Shown: in pieces, positions 1-13,355 of the stretch
How the letters are laid out: each line of letters begins with the position of its first letter
Position numbering within the stretch: the first letter of the stretch is position 1
NCBI GenBank assembly: GCA_933228895.1
Contig: OW121852.1
Span: 105,359,544 to 105,423,543 of the forward strand
Direction: 5' to 3'
From: Platycnemis pennipes
Lineage: Eukaryota; Arthropoda; Insecta; Odonata; Platycnemididae
Length of the DNA stretch: 64,000 nucleotides
The notes under the pieces: generated by a model
Database searches by the model: none
The model's input: the letters and a program-made list of their open reading frames with translations, nothing else
Told to the model about the DNA's origin: nothing
Made by a program: the position numbers and the translations under genes

Positions 1-3000
1 ACAACTTTTAATAATTATGTATTATCAAAAGAGCCCATTCTTACTTTTGATAGAAGAGAACCATTCCTTACAAGTTTTGTTTCTTGAACTCCGAATAAGC
101 CGTGCTTCATTTAATAACAAATAAATAAATTAATTAAATCCACAGGACTAAAAGGAATAAAATTGTATATACAAAACCAATGAACTAGCACTTCTTCCCG
201 AATACGTGTCCTTCATCTAATAATTAGCCAAAATACCAATACTTCAGTGAAAAGAAATGAGACGTTGAAAAAGAAATGCTGATGCTGAATGTATCGTGAA
301 GCATTTTCACACAAAGGTGTGAAAAACATGTTGTCAAACGTTTCAGGACTAACTTTAGTTTAGAATTCATAATCTTTCAGAAACAGAAATTAGGGACTTA
401 TCTTACAAATATGATTCACAAAGCCTGTCATTCCATTAAATGTAGGGAGATAATCATTACCGTATGTACCTACGGATACAACGGACACATTATTTGGTTT
501 TACAAATAAACAAGAAGTTAATGAAAAACGATTTTGCGAATTGATGCCTAATTAATTTTTCAATAATTCTGAGAATAATGTTACATTTTTGAATGCATTA
601 CCCATCACGAGTGAATTGCCGCATTTTAGCTAAAAATAAGGTTAGGTTCCGAATTCACTAATGGAACTATTAAATTCTTCCTTTTTTTCAGAAAAGTGAT
701 GAAAAATATACTACGTTAATGTTAACGGTGCCCTCTTACTTTGAACATTAATGCTCAGTGAAAAGAAGCTCTTTGAATAAATAGAACCATATTATACTTC
801 AAATGACGTGAAATATTTTTACAGCGCTAAACTGCAAATCGTTTAAATTAAAAATAAATTATAAAAGTTACCTCGTAACCACTGTCACTGACTTTTTAGC
901 CAAGATATTTCTGTAGCCTTCTAATGAGTTTAATGATCATTTTACCTCGGAGTGGCTAGTTTTCTGAATATTAATCACAATGGAACAGTAGTTACTAGTC
1001 ATAATCACGAAGGTGATGGAATATGGTAAACAATCTGAAGTAATTAAAATTATTCAATCAATACATTTAATTTATCCAATGATCGGAGAATGCACAAAAT
1101 ACTCTTTCTAATCTCATTTGCCTTCAATATTGATTTCTCTGCGGTGGTTAACACATCGAACGCTTCATTCAGGAGATGAGTGCTCATAGAATGGTGTCGT
1201 CTGATTCAGGTGCCGGAAGTACTGAGAAGAAAAGGGAAAATAGTTTTCCTCTAACCTCCAACATCATTTACATCCACCTCGATCCGTCGTTAAGGACCTC
1301 TTCAATGTGCGATCATGAAAAGCAGTGCAACGCCAAGGGTGGGAGGATTGAAAGGGCAGTAAGGGCAGAGGTAGGAGTCGACCGTCTCCTGCAAACCATC
1401 TCCCCTTTTTGACAGGCCAGGGTCATTTGGGGCAATCCACACAGAATGCGCGTCGAGGCCCGCTTCGAAAATTTCACCTTTGACCTCAATCGTCTTCCCC
1501 CCACCTCCTTTCACTTCCTCCCCACCTCCTTTTACCTCCGCCCCCTCTCCCCAGTCTCTTTTCATCCTGATGCGAGGCCGAAATGCAATATCCAAAACTC
1601 CGATCTTATCGCTCGCATGAGGAAGATGAAAAAAATTTGAGACGACAAAAGGAGGAGATAGGAAGGGTGGGACTTCTCTCCAACCCTAATACATAAGGCG
1701 GACGGACCCAAATTCCCAGCCCTTTTCGAACTTCTTACATCTCCGGAGTAGGTCCCTTCCATAAGGGTTCATCAAGGGATCCAATTTTCTACAACGTCCA
1801 CGCGCATCCGTTACGATTCCCCACATCGAATCAGACGGCCTTCCATCTTCACTTTCACTCCGATAATAGGAACCGAGGGTCTACCTTTCTATTGCACACA
1901 CAGGGGAGAGTCTGAATCGACCCCTGAGAGATGATATCTTAAACTCCTGGAGGCTTTTGAGACGAGTTCCATCATGATTTCACATCGACTAGCCACCGGA
2001 GTAACGTCATTATTCGAGAAAAAATGGTAAAATGATAGTACTACCTTCCAAAAATCGGAAACATGGGGTGTTGTAGCTACTACTCGGAGGTTGGTCTGGT
2101 GGTTGAGGGCTGCGATAACAATAATGGCAATAGTTCAGTTCAAATTATATGAAGCGAGGTTTAGACGAAATTTATCCTTCCAGACTTGAATCAAACCCAT
2201 CGTCAATATATATATTACATAAACGTATAAAATAGAAATAAAATGAATCAAATACAAAAAAATAATTTCAATACGTTACTCATTAAAAAGACAAGAATAT
2301 GAAATTATTATACCAGAAACAAATCAATGAAACTTAGAAACTACATAGAAGCGGTAAACAGGTGTAAAAACATCCATGAAACGATATGTATGCGTGGGTG
2401 CGTGTGAGTAAATGTAGTTATTACAAACTTATATCCTTCAAGAAAAAAATCCAAATAATATCTAGCACTACGTCCACCGGCACAATTAACACCTCAGGGC
2501 CAGTTATTTTTTCTATGCTACCTATGGTTTTTACCAGTTAAGTCTGTAGCTCAACAAATCACTGAACTTGTGTCGCAACTTAACGCATACAAATGTCTCT
2601 CTTCATTTCAAACTCGAGATTTTCGTTGTGGTCTTCACCCTATCAAATAACTACGACAACACCAGGGATCGCAAGGAAAAGTTAACTTCTAATATTTATA
2701 ATTATATTTATATAGTTATATAGGTTTATAATGTTTAGATTACATTTTTTAAGATTGACTACTACTATCTAGACCTCTCTAAAAGTCACTTAGGATTGAT
2801 TAAAATTTCGCTTCTCTGGAATTACTATTCGGATTGCTGAGAGGAATATTTAAGTAAAGAATAATTAAGGATGAAATACTCTTTAGCAGAGAAAATATAA
2901 TCAGGAATATTTGACGATAAAGGAAAATAAAAATCCGCAGAGTTTTAGACGGAGATTAAAGAAGATTGAAGAAGCTCTTACAAAATTTTCTCCAACTAAC

Positions 3001-4290
3001 ATAAACTTAAAGTAAAATCCTGAAAGTCTCAGAAGAGATTTGCTGTGGTGATAATATTTATACATATCTCTAGAAGAACAGAACAGGTCACCTATCTATA
3101 GCGCTAAGCCTGTATTTACTCAACCGCTTTAAATAAAGTTTGAATAGAAAGTTGGTAGCTATAAGATTGCTGCCCTTTCATTTGGTCTTCAAAGATAATT
3201 TCGATTGAGATTCCATTTTCGACATCATCGTCCAGTACTCTGCCAAATAAAATTTAAATAAATCAATGCTTCACTTAAATGCAAATAGATGTTAAATAAA
3301 ATTCAACTGGCATCCGCTCATAGGGCCTTTGTAACCTTATAGGGCCTTTGCCTGCGTTAGAAAAATCAATTTAATATTTTGCTCCTGAATTAATAATATG
3401 AAGAGCTGGCGATTATTTAATACGGATAGGAATATATAACGTTGAGTGAAGATTAATACTCCTGTTGAAGAGTAATAATAAAAATTAAAGTGTAGGGTAG
3501 TCGATGAACTGAGATTACGAAACGGTAAACTTATAATCAGAACTTGCCCTCTATGACATTAGTTATTGATATCCCCTACAAAAATTAAATAGCGAGCGCT
3601 AGAGATTATTGGGCATAGGGCACGCAGAGAAATAAAAAAATCTGTTTTACTTGCTGGAAGAAACGATTATTCCTGTAAAGATGCGAACAAAAATATTTTA
3701 CCTCTTATTTCATGTAGAATAAAAATAATTGGAACGTAATTCAGTGATACATTTGCGAGAGTGAACTTTTTACGGGCATCAACATGAAAATAATTTCAAG
3801 CCCTTATCTATAAAATAATTATGGTAGGTATTATGCGTTTAAGGTTTTAATTAACTGACTGTTTAAAACCCTCTTCACATTAATCGCACCGAGATCTCAA
3901 ATTAAACGCCCTTTAAGGGCTAACTGATTCACTGGGCATAGTTTGAACTGGGTTGATCTCCAACATCAGATGCTATAGACGTTCCTGCAAAGTTCCGATA
4001 CATTTCGGATGCAATACTGTTTCCATGCTACTCGCGGGTCCTGGTGGGGCATGGAACTATTATCTCAAAGTTTTGTATGGCATCCCGTTCCAGCCTGCCC
4101 AGAGATGGTCCACTAGACTCGGAGAGGGAATCATCTCCTAAACGCCCGATTTATCTGAACTGAGGTAGTGAGAGAACATATTGTTTTAACAAGTGTCACG
4201 AAATAACAGCTGGCCATATTGCAAATACATCAAGGCTTAAAAAAATAAGTGTGAGCTTCCCTATTTTCTTAGGGAGAGGCATAAACTCTT
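1..4290. other. AT-rich non-coding stretch, no gene seen
   Basis: I see no recognisable gene, RNA or intact element here. All open frames are short (under 100 codons) and lack recognisable domains. Local features are a pyrimidine-rich, GC-richer patch at about 1480-1560, a short direct repeat of ATAGGGCCTTTG at about 3321-3350, and very AT-rich sequence at 2690-2740. Confidence 0.6.
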
Positions 4291-4299
4291 GGGTAGTGA

Positions 4300-4440
4300 G
4301 CCTAACGATCCTGGTGACACATTGGTAACGCACTGGTCTGGCAACACAAAGTCCACATCTCAACAGGAAATATCTACCACCGCCAAGAGTCGAGCTCGGT
4401 CCCTCCATACACCACACCAACCCGATCCTCCCCTCCTACG
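4300..4440. mobile_element. tRNA-derived SINE scraps
   Basis: The segment TTGGTAACGCACTGGTCTGG (about 4321-4340) resembles the A-box region of a tRNA-derived SINE head on the plus strand, but no B box follows. At about 4395-4432 the reverse strand resembles the tRNA-like head of the SINE family seen at 44.0 kb (GGATCGGGTTGGTGTGGTG). Both pieces are truncated. They could be chance similarity, so confidence is low. Confidence 0.3.
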
Positions 4441-5279
4441 CAAAAGAAAAACAGTGATATTATTTTTTAAAGTAGCAACTGATGCCAATGAATCAATGCG
4501 TAATATTTACTCCTTCGATGAGTCTTATAAAGCAAATTGATGCTAATTATTGGTTAGTTAAACCACAGATACCTATGAGTTAAACAATATTTTCTGTATC
4601 GGGAGAATTAAATAAAAACCAGCAACTTTAATTTACATCCTTTCCACGACAAGACAACCGATCAACAACTTGGTTTCTTTGTTGTTCTTTATTAATAATA
4701 TCTATCGATACAAATCATTAAAAATTGCATATCTCAGCACTAATACTGGACGCTATAACCAAGTAGGTTTAGCGTAATTGCCTTGAAGCAGTAAATTCAC
4801 GTCTAAAATATGTTCAGGTTTAGGCATGACAGTACGATATTACGTAAGCCTTTCATACCTGTCAAAAACTCCAAGTCTATAAATAAAACATTATGGTTTA
4901 TATAACTGAGAAGAAGTATATGGCATAGCAAAAATCATTGTTTATAAAGATGCACGTAGCCGTTACGGAAATTTAACTTTACAGTAACTTTTTAACATTT
5001 AGATAAAAATTGGCTCTCTGTATGGCATTATTTATTTCGAGACTGCGTAAATGAAAGTTGATAAAAAACTCTAACTTAACAAAACTACACTTAAAAATTT
5101 TGATAATCGAAAAAATTAATTTTTACAATATGCATACTCTTTTGGCAAGGCCCCTCCCAAGAAAAGTCGCATATATTTACATAATCTTCATCATCGCAAT
5201 AATCACGCCCTGGATATACTTTTGGATGAGGATCACAAAACTGAGAGAGCGATGATCTCAATTCCGCCCGCATTACACA

Positions 5280-6060
5280 GCTAATCCATCTCCAATCCAA
5301 CCTTTCCCTCTCCACCCTCTCCATCTTGATCTCATTTAACGCAATCAACAGTTCCCGAAAATTTCCCTTCTACCGGAATCACACCTGACCATGGCAGACC
5401 AACTTTCCCTGCCTTCCTTCAGTCACAAAACTCCTCCAGCCTCATCTACCTAATCCCTTTCCCCCTCCAGTAATGCCCTACTCACTCCCTCACCCACTCT
5501 CTCTTTCGGGGGTGGGGAAAGCGCCAAAAAAAAAGAGGAGGCCGAGATTCGGAGGGACTATTTAATCCGTTCATCCCACCGCTAATGGAGTCGCTCTCCT
5601 TCCCCCCAGCCATCTCACCGCTGCTTCGGAATGCCATCAACTCTTTTCTTTGCCCCACAGCTAGGCTCTGAGATCCCCTTCCTCCAAACGACCGCCTCAT
5701 CACGGGCGAAAGCTCAACGTCGAAAGCGCTCACTCACTCCCTAGTTACCCTATTCCCTTTCCCTTTCCCTCCTCCCACCTCTCCATGCGAGAAAACGAAT
5801 TTATCTTCGACTATAAGGAGGATGGAGTGGGATTTAGCGAGGAGGCGGAGAGAGAGAGAGAGAGCAGGGAGATATAAATCCGTTTATCTCCGATCCGAAG
5901 CATATTTCCCTCCCTTCCTACGCTGGCGATCTGATTTTATTTTGAGTGAATGGTTTCGTGGGTGGTAGGCTCATAGGTCGCTGTTGCGTCTGCTCCAGGC
6001 TTCGCATTCTGATCTCGTTGCTTGCGACGTGACCCTGGCTCACGAATATAACGCGACACG
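5280..6060. other. GC-rich, CpG-containing stretch without a recognisable gene
   Basis: Base composition rises well above the surrounding AT-rich DNA, with many C-rich runs, a short AG microsatellite at about 5849-5865 and several CG dinucleotides near 5960-6060. Short open frames on both strands show no known domain. It could be a 5' UTR or promoter-proximal region of a gene outside the window, or an old GC-rich repeat. Nothing in the sequence decides this. Confidence 0.35.
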
Positions 6061-6249
6061 ACCGAAAATATTTAGTTAAATCCATTTTGCACTCATGTCA
6101 CCCAAAAAAATGTGCACCTTCTCCCTGAACATTCCCTGTCATCGAAGAGTCGACGTCAGACGATAATTATGGTAAAGATAGGGGTTGATCGAAGTATTCT
6201 ACCGGTGAAGGTAGGTTTAAATGGACATTTAATTCTTCCCACCCCCAAA

Positions 6250-6497
6250 ATTTCACACGATGTCCTTCTTCCGCCCCTCATATCTCCTGCCACCCATCAT
6301 TCCATCCAAGCTACCCGTTCTTCTCCCACCTCTTCCCCGCTTACCCAACGCTCTTCCCTCAATCACCTCCTTCAAAACACCACCCCCTTTTATTACCTTT
6401 TCCATCCACACCTTCTGCCTTCTCCTAATTTCACCTATCAAATTTTTTTCCTCTCCTACCAATTCTAGCACTTCATCGTTCGTCTTCCTTTCGAATC
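6250..6497 (-). mobile_element. LINE 3' end, family B (C-terminal reading frame relic)
   Basis: Read on the minus strand, a frame of about 80 codons begins with KTNDEVLELVGEE and continues through basic, glycine-rich segments (EIRRRQKVW, EVIEGRALGKRGRGGRR, RRYEG). This is the pattern of the C-terminal tail encoded downstream of the reverse transcriptase in many insect RTE-type LINEs, which often read K-T-N-E-E-V-L then a W-I-G-H-V-L-R-like block. The stop lies at about 6253. It differs clearly from family A, whose tail end abuts it at 6498. No reverse transcriptase domain of this family survives nearby. The assignment rests on motif pattern only. Confidence 0.55.
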
Positions 6498-6785
6498 ATC
6501 ATCATAAGTCAACAATCAATTAGAAAGTTGGTTTGACTTAGCTATCCGCTCGATTTTTTTAACAGCTAACCTCTTCATATTTGCACAATTCTTCTTTCTC
6601 AGATTATATAAAACTTGCTCTGTATATTTCATCCAAGGCCTTCCTTTTCCATCCTTCCCATTCACTTTTCCCTCTACAACTGTCTTCATCAGACGATCAT
6701 GTCTCAAGATATGGCCAACCATGTTGTGCCATTTCATTTTCAAAGTTTTCAGCAGGCTTCTATTTTCTCCCATTCTCCTTAGGAC
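6498..6785 (-). mobile_element. RTE-type LINE 3' end, family A (5'-truncated copy)
   Basis: The minus-strand frame at 6516-6773 contains HILRHDRLMKTVVEGKVNGK and GKGRPWMKYTEQV. It is collinear with the C-terminus of the longer copy at 49.4-52.2 kb (HILRHNGLIKTIIEGKVNGK). The element ends with a GTTGAC motif followed by three ATG triplets (complement of CATCATCAT at about 6498-6506), the short-triplet tail typical of RTE-clade LINEs. It is moderately diverged from the main copy. The 3' tail lies directly against family B, which suggests it inserted into or next to that element. Confidence 0.8.
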
Positions 6786-9305
6786 ACCTGCGTTATTTAC
6801 TTAGTCGCTCTATTAGATCCATCAAGAAACTGGTCACCTCTTCAAATATATGAAGTTCTTAAATGGGACACATTATTGGCACATCACCTTCAACAGAAAC
6901 AAGAGGTAGCTGCATTGTTAACGTAACAGCATCTACAGAGTCATGTATTGTATTTGAGGGCCGATTTAGTAAACGTTTGTATTTGCCGAACTCAGTCAAT
7001 TCTGTTAACACAAATATTTAGCGAAACCTTACTACGTGCGGTTAGAAATCAAACGTTCACGAAGGTGTGACGTCAATATTTTTTTGCAATACGCGCCGAA
7101 TATCGTCGAGTGAACCTAAGATTACGCAAACACATTAATTCAGATGTATTAAGGGGAGTATTGCAGTTATGGGAATTAATTTTGCGTGCAAAATGCAAGA
7201 TTAAAACCTTCCTACGCTGCCAACTGAACAGCTCAGTTCCCTGTAAATGAATCCTAATGCCAATTTGGAGCCGCTTTCTGTAAAAGTGGACGAACATATT
7301 CATTTCCCGCAAATTCGAAAGTGATTGACAAGAAATGGAATGCATTACCTTTATACGAAAGTCGCGCACAAGTTAAATGAGTGAGTTGGTGCGAGTTAAA
7401 TGAGTGAGTGATGAGTGAGCTATCTATGGCTCTAAATAATTGGAAGCTTTATTCATTCCATATATATCAGTGATAAACCACTCAGTCAATTCCAAAAATG
7501 AGCATAGAGTAGGCAATGTCCGGCAAAACTCAAGTGTGATAATTCCAATTCAGAAAAATTCTGTCCTTTAATTGTAACCAATGAGAGAATATCAAAGATC
7601 GAAATATTGAGCTATGGGATATATTTTTCCGTTCCTCTTGTTATCTACGACCGAGGCTCAACTGAGGCCCAAGATCCGGATTAAAGTAACACTATAATCT
7701 GAATTCATGTGTATTGCGGAAATTGTAATATTTCAAAGAATTGATACCCTCTACGTTATATTGGAAGATTATGATGAAAGGTGAATTTCAAATGAAAAAT
7801 TTTCTTTTTTTTTTTCAAATAAATGGAGAGTTATGAAATTATATGTTTCCTTTCAAGCATTGAACACAGAGATGGAGAGCGGAATGCTTTTGCCGATAGC
7901 CGTTTCAGCAATACACGTGGAATTAAAAATAGAATGAAAGGAACCATGAAACTTGTATACACAAACATGATATATAAGAATATTTGACTCCTGAGTTGGC
8001 TTTGAACCCTGATAACGTGGTATTCGTTTTTGCAATTCGGTTATCCTTTTTCTCTCAGAGAAACACATTTTCCTTTTACCTAAATGCCACGGAAAAGACA
8101 ATGACTAAGCTTTGCCATAAAAAACTAGAGATTTGACTCGAGCAAGGCAAGTGTAAATGTTAACGTGAACCTGCGGCTATAAAACACGGAAGTCAATTAA
8201 GAGACTTTCCAATCAGCCTATGCAAAAACACATTGGCCAGAAAATATATAAAGAGACGGCAAAAACGTTTTCAACCCAGTAAGTTAAAAGAATAAATTTT
8301 TAAAACAGCAACGCTCAGGATACATTTTTACACGCTTATTAATTCTCATATTTGTTTTTCAATAAAATGGCCAAAAGGAATGATTACTAAATTCTTGGAA
8401 ATAAACTGATGAGACATATTTGACATTGTGGACTAATTACTGCATCCAAAACACTCGCATAACTTTTACTTATTCCTTGGACATACCTTATAATTATAAA
8501 TATTTTTCTGCTAGAGAGGTCTAATATTTTTTAGTGAAAAATGGAGAGACTTCTCCAATTAATGGCGCGATATTCGTCTGAATTCAATACGATTCCTCGC
8601 AGGCATTGTAAGAGCAGCAATTTGGGGTTAAGAGAAGGAACCTTTACACCTAATATGCTCAGGTAATTGAGTTGCAGGCAAAAACAAATGATTATACCAC
8701 CACTTGCAGGAAAAACAATAAAAACAAAAAACTAAGGAATCAATTAAAAATATGTTTGGCGGTATTTGAAATGCTTTCACGGCGAAATTTTGCTAGAATA
8801 ACATAATAATTATTTATTGATTTTAACTTAAAGCTGCAGTATTCTAATATTTTGCACACAGTAAGCTCTCCAAATAAAGTTAGTCACGTTTATCATATTT
8901 TCTTCGTAAATGAATAAGAGAAAGATAAAAATAATTGCAAGTTTAAAATTTCGGATCTCAGCACAATTGAACAATTACTAACCAGGAGTACCTAAGGAGA
9001 ACTGAACGCTGACAATGACATCGGATCTTATACTGTCTCTAAGAGTGCTTCCAAGTATCATTAGCCACATAATATATTTTAAGCTACTGAAACCTAGATC
9101 AAGAAACCCTTATATTTTATTGAATTCATCGACATGTATTTTCATCATTGCTATTTCAAGCTTGAGATTCTTTCAAAAATCATCATCTAATCCATAAAAT
9201 GTATATTTTAGGTAACATCTACTGAGAAATTATTTCTAACTGGCTACAACTGAGTGATTTGTATCTTTATTTAGCTAGTTTTTCCATTTAAGATGGGTTG
9301 TTGAG
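6786..9305. other. AT-rich non-coding stretch
   Basis: No gene or classifiable element was recognised. A short imperfect tandem repeat of GAGTTAAATGAGTGAG lies at about 7371-7421, and a poly-T run at about 7804-7817. Confidence 0.55.
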
Positions 9306-9324
9306 AACGTTTTTTTTTAGAGAG

Positions 9325-9415
9325 ATGTACGTTGGCTTATGTAGACAATCGCTGTCTTCCCGTCTTCCCTGATTACCGACCAGGTGCTCTACTAGTTGAG
9401 CTACCGAGGCTGTGG
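9325..9415 (-). mobile_element. tRNA-like SINE head, minus strand
   Basis: The reverse complement contains GGTAGCTCAACTAGTAGAGC, an A-box and D-arm like sequence, followed by an anticodon-arm-like stem (CCTGG ... TCAGG around a 7-nt loop). The B box region is lost. It is the same family as the better copy at 9.7 kb but in the opposite orientation. It is unlikely to be a functional tRNA because the T arm is missing. Confidence 0.5.
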
Positions 9416-9693
9416 AAATAGTAGAGGCTCAAAGGAATAAGACTTTCAACTTTCTAGGACTCTGTGGAATATCTGCTATTGTGCAATTTTAGTGGGTAAC
9501 GTCGTTAAAGTATTCGCGGCTAGTTTGCGAGCTTCGAATTTGCTGTAAGTAAGAACCTTAGTGTTCCAATGTCGGCTTTAGCATCGTGGACGGTGGCAAC
9601 ACGCGCAGGAATCCGGATGCTTTGTGTCATAATATGTCCAGCAGTTCAGCGATATCTTGTTCCTTCAAGGCCTCTATAGTTTACACGACGAAA

Positions 9694-9775
9694 GAGGACG
9701 TCTTGGTAGCTCAAGTGGTAGAGCACCTGGCCGGAAATTAGGGGGTCCGGGTTTGAGTCCCTGTCAGGGCAAATT
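9694..9775 (+). mobile_element. tRNA-derived SINE head or tRNA pseudogene
   Basis: The sequence carries TAGCTCAAGTGG (an A-box match to TRGCNNARNNGG), a D arm GCTC/GAGC, an anticodon arm CCTGG with loop CCGGAAA and TTAGG, and a near B box GGTTTGAGTCC (one change from GGTTCGANTCC). The acceptor stem does not pair and position 33 of the anticodon loop is C instead of U. This argues for a SINE head or pseudogene and not a working tRNA. A TTATTATTTT-like tail follows. Confidence 0.6.
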
Positions 9776-9779
9776 ATTA

Positions 9780-12295
9780 TTTTCTCATTAGAATATCCGC
9801 TAGGGGAAAAAGTCTCAAATGTTATGTCCTCTCTCAGGATTGTATATCCGCGCACAGTATTACTGGTCGAAGAACTAAGTAAGCCGGTAGTGTTTTATTA
9901 ATTAATTTCGTGACAATTTCACCTTTCTTCATCAATTCTATTTAGACCTTACGCATTAATTTTTCTAAACCATCTCCATGTTTAGTTCGATACACTCGAG
10001 GAACAAAATTTGCATTGGTGTCTAAACATTGGTCTCGAAGATGATGGATACGGTTGTCAAGCTGCGATACTATTTGAGTGATTCATTTACTCAATCGTGG
10101 GATGGGTAGCAACTCAAATATTAATGATGAAGATAATTAATTGCTCTGCGTGATTAATGAATCGGTGGAAACCGTAGCACCGTGATTTGGGTAATGGTTC
10201 GATTCTATATCCCCTGAAAGGGTTCCTTATCTATCTCTGGAAAACAATAGAGAAAAAATAAGAAGTTAAAGATCTCGTTGACGGGGCTAGAATGATTTGT
10301 TAGTCCTGATAATGACGAAGTTATCTTGAATAAGCTGTCATCAGAGTTCAAGCTACGTTTGGTAGCATTCATAACTTAGATTGCTAGGTGACATTTGCAG
10401 GTATTTCAGTATTGCTGATTTACTTCTGTTATTGTTTTTTTTACATATTTGCCAATGTTATATATCCAATTTTATTTGATTAAAAAACAAATTTACGTAA
10501 ATTCATTGGATCGTCTTTCTTTCACTCATAATCCTACCCGTGGGATAGGATGGTTGGATTATTATTGTAATTTAAATTACAATATTTTAAGATATAGTTC
10601 AAATGAAATGAGAAAATAACTGCAAAAACTTGCTGAACATAAAAGACTTGTAAGACTGGTAACATAGAACACATAAGGTTTATTGAAGAACAAAATTACG
10701 AAATTAGAATGGGTTTGGCATGTATTCACGTAAAAATGAGAGACAGAATAATCATGGGTAGTTTAATGGAAGGTGTTTCAAGATTTGCATTAGTTTTCAA
10801 TGAAAACTACTATAATAGCTAAATATTTCACAGAATTATATTGTTAAACCGTATAAGAAAATTAAAAAACTTTATTTCAAAATTTAAACACAATCAAACA
10901 CATTTATTTCAGTTTCCAGTTATTGGGGGTTATCTAATCACCTTTTTATATCGGTACTTCATTTTTTGTGAATATTGTGACTTTATGTCATTTTTGTCAC
11001 AGTATATTACCAATACACACATTTTAGGGCATGGGCTTACTTGTTTATTATGTAATTCCTAAAGAAAAATGTGCGCTATTACCTATTCCATGAATTGAAC
11101 TGAATGTAATACGATTATGAGTACTCGCTATTATATACCACTTTGTAAAAAGATTTAATGAAAAAGAAAAAGATTTTATATTTTCACATATATAGGTACA
11201 AAAGAGCCATTTATCCAAAAACTTTTTTCATTCGAACAATTTTAAAGGAATAATTTCTCTAATCATTTAAGTAATTAAGTTGAGTAGGAATTATTTTTAT
11301 TTCGTAAAGAGAGACATGAGCTTGTGGTTTCGTAATTCGTCACTATTTGAAACGGTCTCACCACATCAAAAATATTGGTTTATTTTTCAATAACGCAATA
11401 CGGCAGTAATTCAATAGAATACGGCAGTAGAGGGCTAATACAATATTTAATTAATAGAGACGGATTCTCATTGCATAGGATGAGTGAATTTGACTAATAT
11501 TTTTTTTAGCTCGTGAGTACGACCAAAGATTTGGCCACAGAATTTTATTCAGTTGCAGATTTAAATCGGTGAAAATGAAAGAAAAAAAAACGAATATCCG
11601 GTCCTGCAGCCCTTTCACAGATTTTTATGGCGTTCTCAGGGGTGATAATATCATCTACGGATGTGCAAAAGAAATTTTCTAATGGCGTGTTATTTAGGAT
11701 TTTGATTGCGGGGAGCAAGGCATGTGGCGAATATGGTGCATATATTAAGCACATATATTTATATATAAAACCAATTTAATTATAAATATGGATCATTAAA
11801 TCTCATAAGAAGCAATGAGTACGGAGGACAGCGGGATAGAGTTCTCGGCTGTGCAATGTTTTGTATTTTTTCAGTCAAATTTCGTCATCTCCTATTTCAT
11901 CGTATTCAGCGGAAATAGGCTAATGGTACACAATATTCTACAATTGATAGTAATGTGAAATTTTAAGGATTTCTACGTAGGGTATAATAAAGACTGCAAA
12001 TAAATACGTGCGATTGTTTTCTATCAATACCCCTAAGAAAGGGAACAGAAAAGTAAACGTTTACTAACAAATCTGATTGATTATTCTGATTGCATACTCT
12101 GCAAATGATGCGCTTGAATAAATGGAAAGCAGAATAAGGGGAAAACAAATCACAAGAATTTCAGAACGAATAAGGTAAGCTATGGTGAAGGGGTTTTCCC
12201 ATGATTCCCACTGTAGAGGGAATGAGATTACTTGGGAGGGAGTCCTTAGGTAATAGAAACATTCTCGGGCTTTACTTCGCGAAATTTTACCATAG
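9780..12295. other. AT-rich non-coding stretch
   Basis: No gene was recognised. A possible B-box-like word (GGTTCGATTCT) occurs at about 10196-10206 but without a convincing A box upstream. The rest is AT-rich with short open frames. Confidence 0.5.
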
Positions 12296-12297
12296 TT

Positions 12298-12404
12298 GAA
12301 AATAAGAACAAAATTTGGAACTTTCGAAACAACTTTGATTATCCTACCGCTTTCAAAACATTGGTGCCATCATCAGGGACTCCCTGATATTTGTTCTTAT
12401 TTTC
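12298..12404 (-). mobile_element. Degenerate Penelope-like inverted repeat
   Basis: Two short arms, GAAAATAAGAACAAA and its complement (TTGTTCTTATTTTC), flank a core that on the minus strand reads CCTGATGATGGCACC, then GAAAGC about eight bases later. The order (CTGATGA box, gap, GAAA) matches the hammerhead-like cores seen elsewhere in this window, but stem II no longer pairs convincingly. I infer an old member of the same class of repeat. Confidence 0.4.
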
Positions 12405-13140
12405 ATTTAGTCCTCAGATAACTCAACTGTGGAGAATATAAGACTATGGAAAAATCGAATATGGAATAAAATCAAGTTGTTTTTGCCATTTTCTCTTTCG
12501 TCGATGTCACTTGACCTCCTGTCACCCACCATTGATATGGTTTGCATGGTACTCTGGAGACTTTCATACTCCGCGCAACTGAAATACACAATGATGAAAG
12601 CCTACAGACACGTTTACGCAGCACCTGTCTGAGAGAGTTCATTCTTACGAAAAATTTGAGGGATAAAACAACAATCGACATCCACTTGGTTCACTGCACT
12701 TCCGTCCCCTGCGGCCGTCCTCTCAACATCCGAACAAGGGAAAGAAAACGCACGCCGAAGACGCTGCCGTCTTAAGGATATCGAGGAAACGTGTTCAGGG
12801 AGAGGTGCGAACACAAGAGCGGCGCTGTTAGCTCCTTCAGGGGAGAATGGAAATGACGCTCGAGGGAGGTGGAAGAAGGAAGAAAACAAACGAAAGACGG
12901 TGATGCGGCAGAAGCAGGGACAAAGACGGGAGAGAGAACAGCGTTGTCACTTCACGGCAACAGAGAAACATAGCGGCAGTGAAATCGGCGCTTGAATTCA
13001 CACAAATAAATCAAGGAGCATAGTAAAACCAATACAAGAATACAGGTAGCGAATTATTCGCAACCGTAACGTTGTTGTCTTCCTCAAATACGATGCATAC
13101 ATTCAGTCTGTTACTGTCAATAAATTTGGAAAAGTATCAC
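12405..13140. other. Non-coding stretch with GC-rich patch at 12690-12960
   Basis: A CpG-containing GC-rich patch occupies about 12690-12960 and is surrounded by AT-rich DNA. Overlapping short frames on both strands show no known domain, and I see no splice-flanked exon I could defend. Confidence 0.4.
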
Positions 13141-13355
13141 GTCTTGTCGGCCACGGTGGCGGCGTGGTAAAGTCCTCGCCCGCTAACCTTAGGGTCGCGG
13201 GTTCGAGTCCCGCCTGAGTGGGTTTTTTCACCACTCATTGTCAGTACATGACTGTGTGGGCTCGTCTGTTGGAACATTGTTAATACCCCGATGCAAAGGC
13301 CACGTGTGCTGTTTTCGGTGGCAGTGGAAAATAAATAAAAAAATTAATAAATTTG
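13141..13355 (+). mobile_element. tRNA-derived SINE
   Basis: The head contains an A-box-like TGGCGGCGTGG and a perfect B box GGTTCGAGTCC, with strong T-arm pairing (GCGGG/CCCGC) around it. A tRNA-unrelated body of about 130 bp follows, and it ends in an A-rich tail of AATAAATAAAAAAATTAATAA type at about 13330-13352. Head, body and tail in this order make it a SINE and not a tRNA gene. The reading starts about GTCGGCCACGGTGGC. Confidence 0.75.

Noticed and set aside
9694..9775. Functional tRNA gene
   Set aside because: The acceptor stem does not pair, position 33 is C, and the B box has a mismatch.
10150..10215. tRNA-like sequence around GGTTCGATTCT
   Set aside because: No A box or D arm at the right distance, so it is probably chance.
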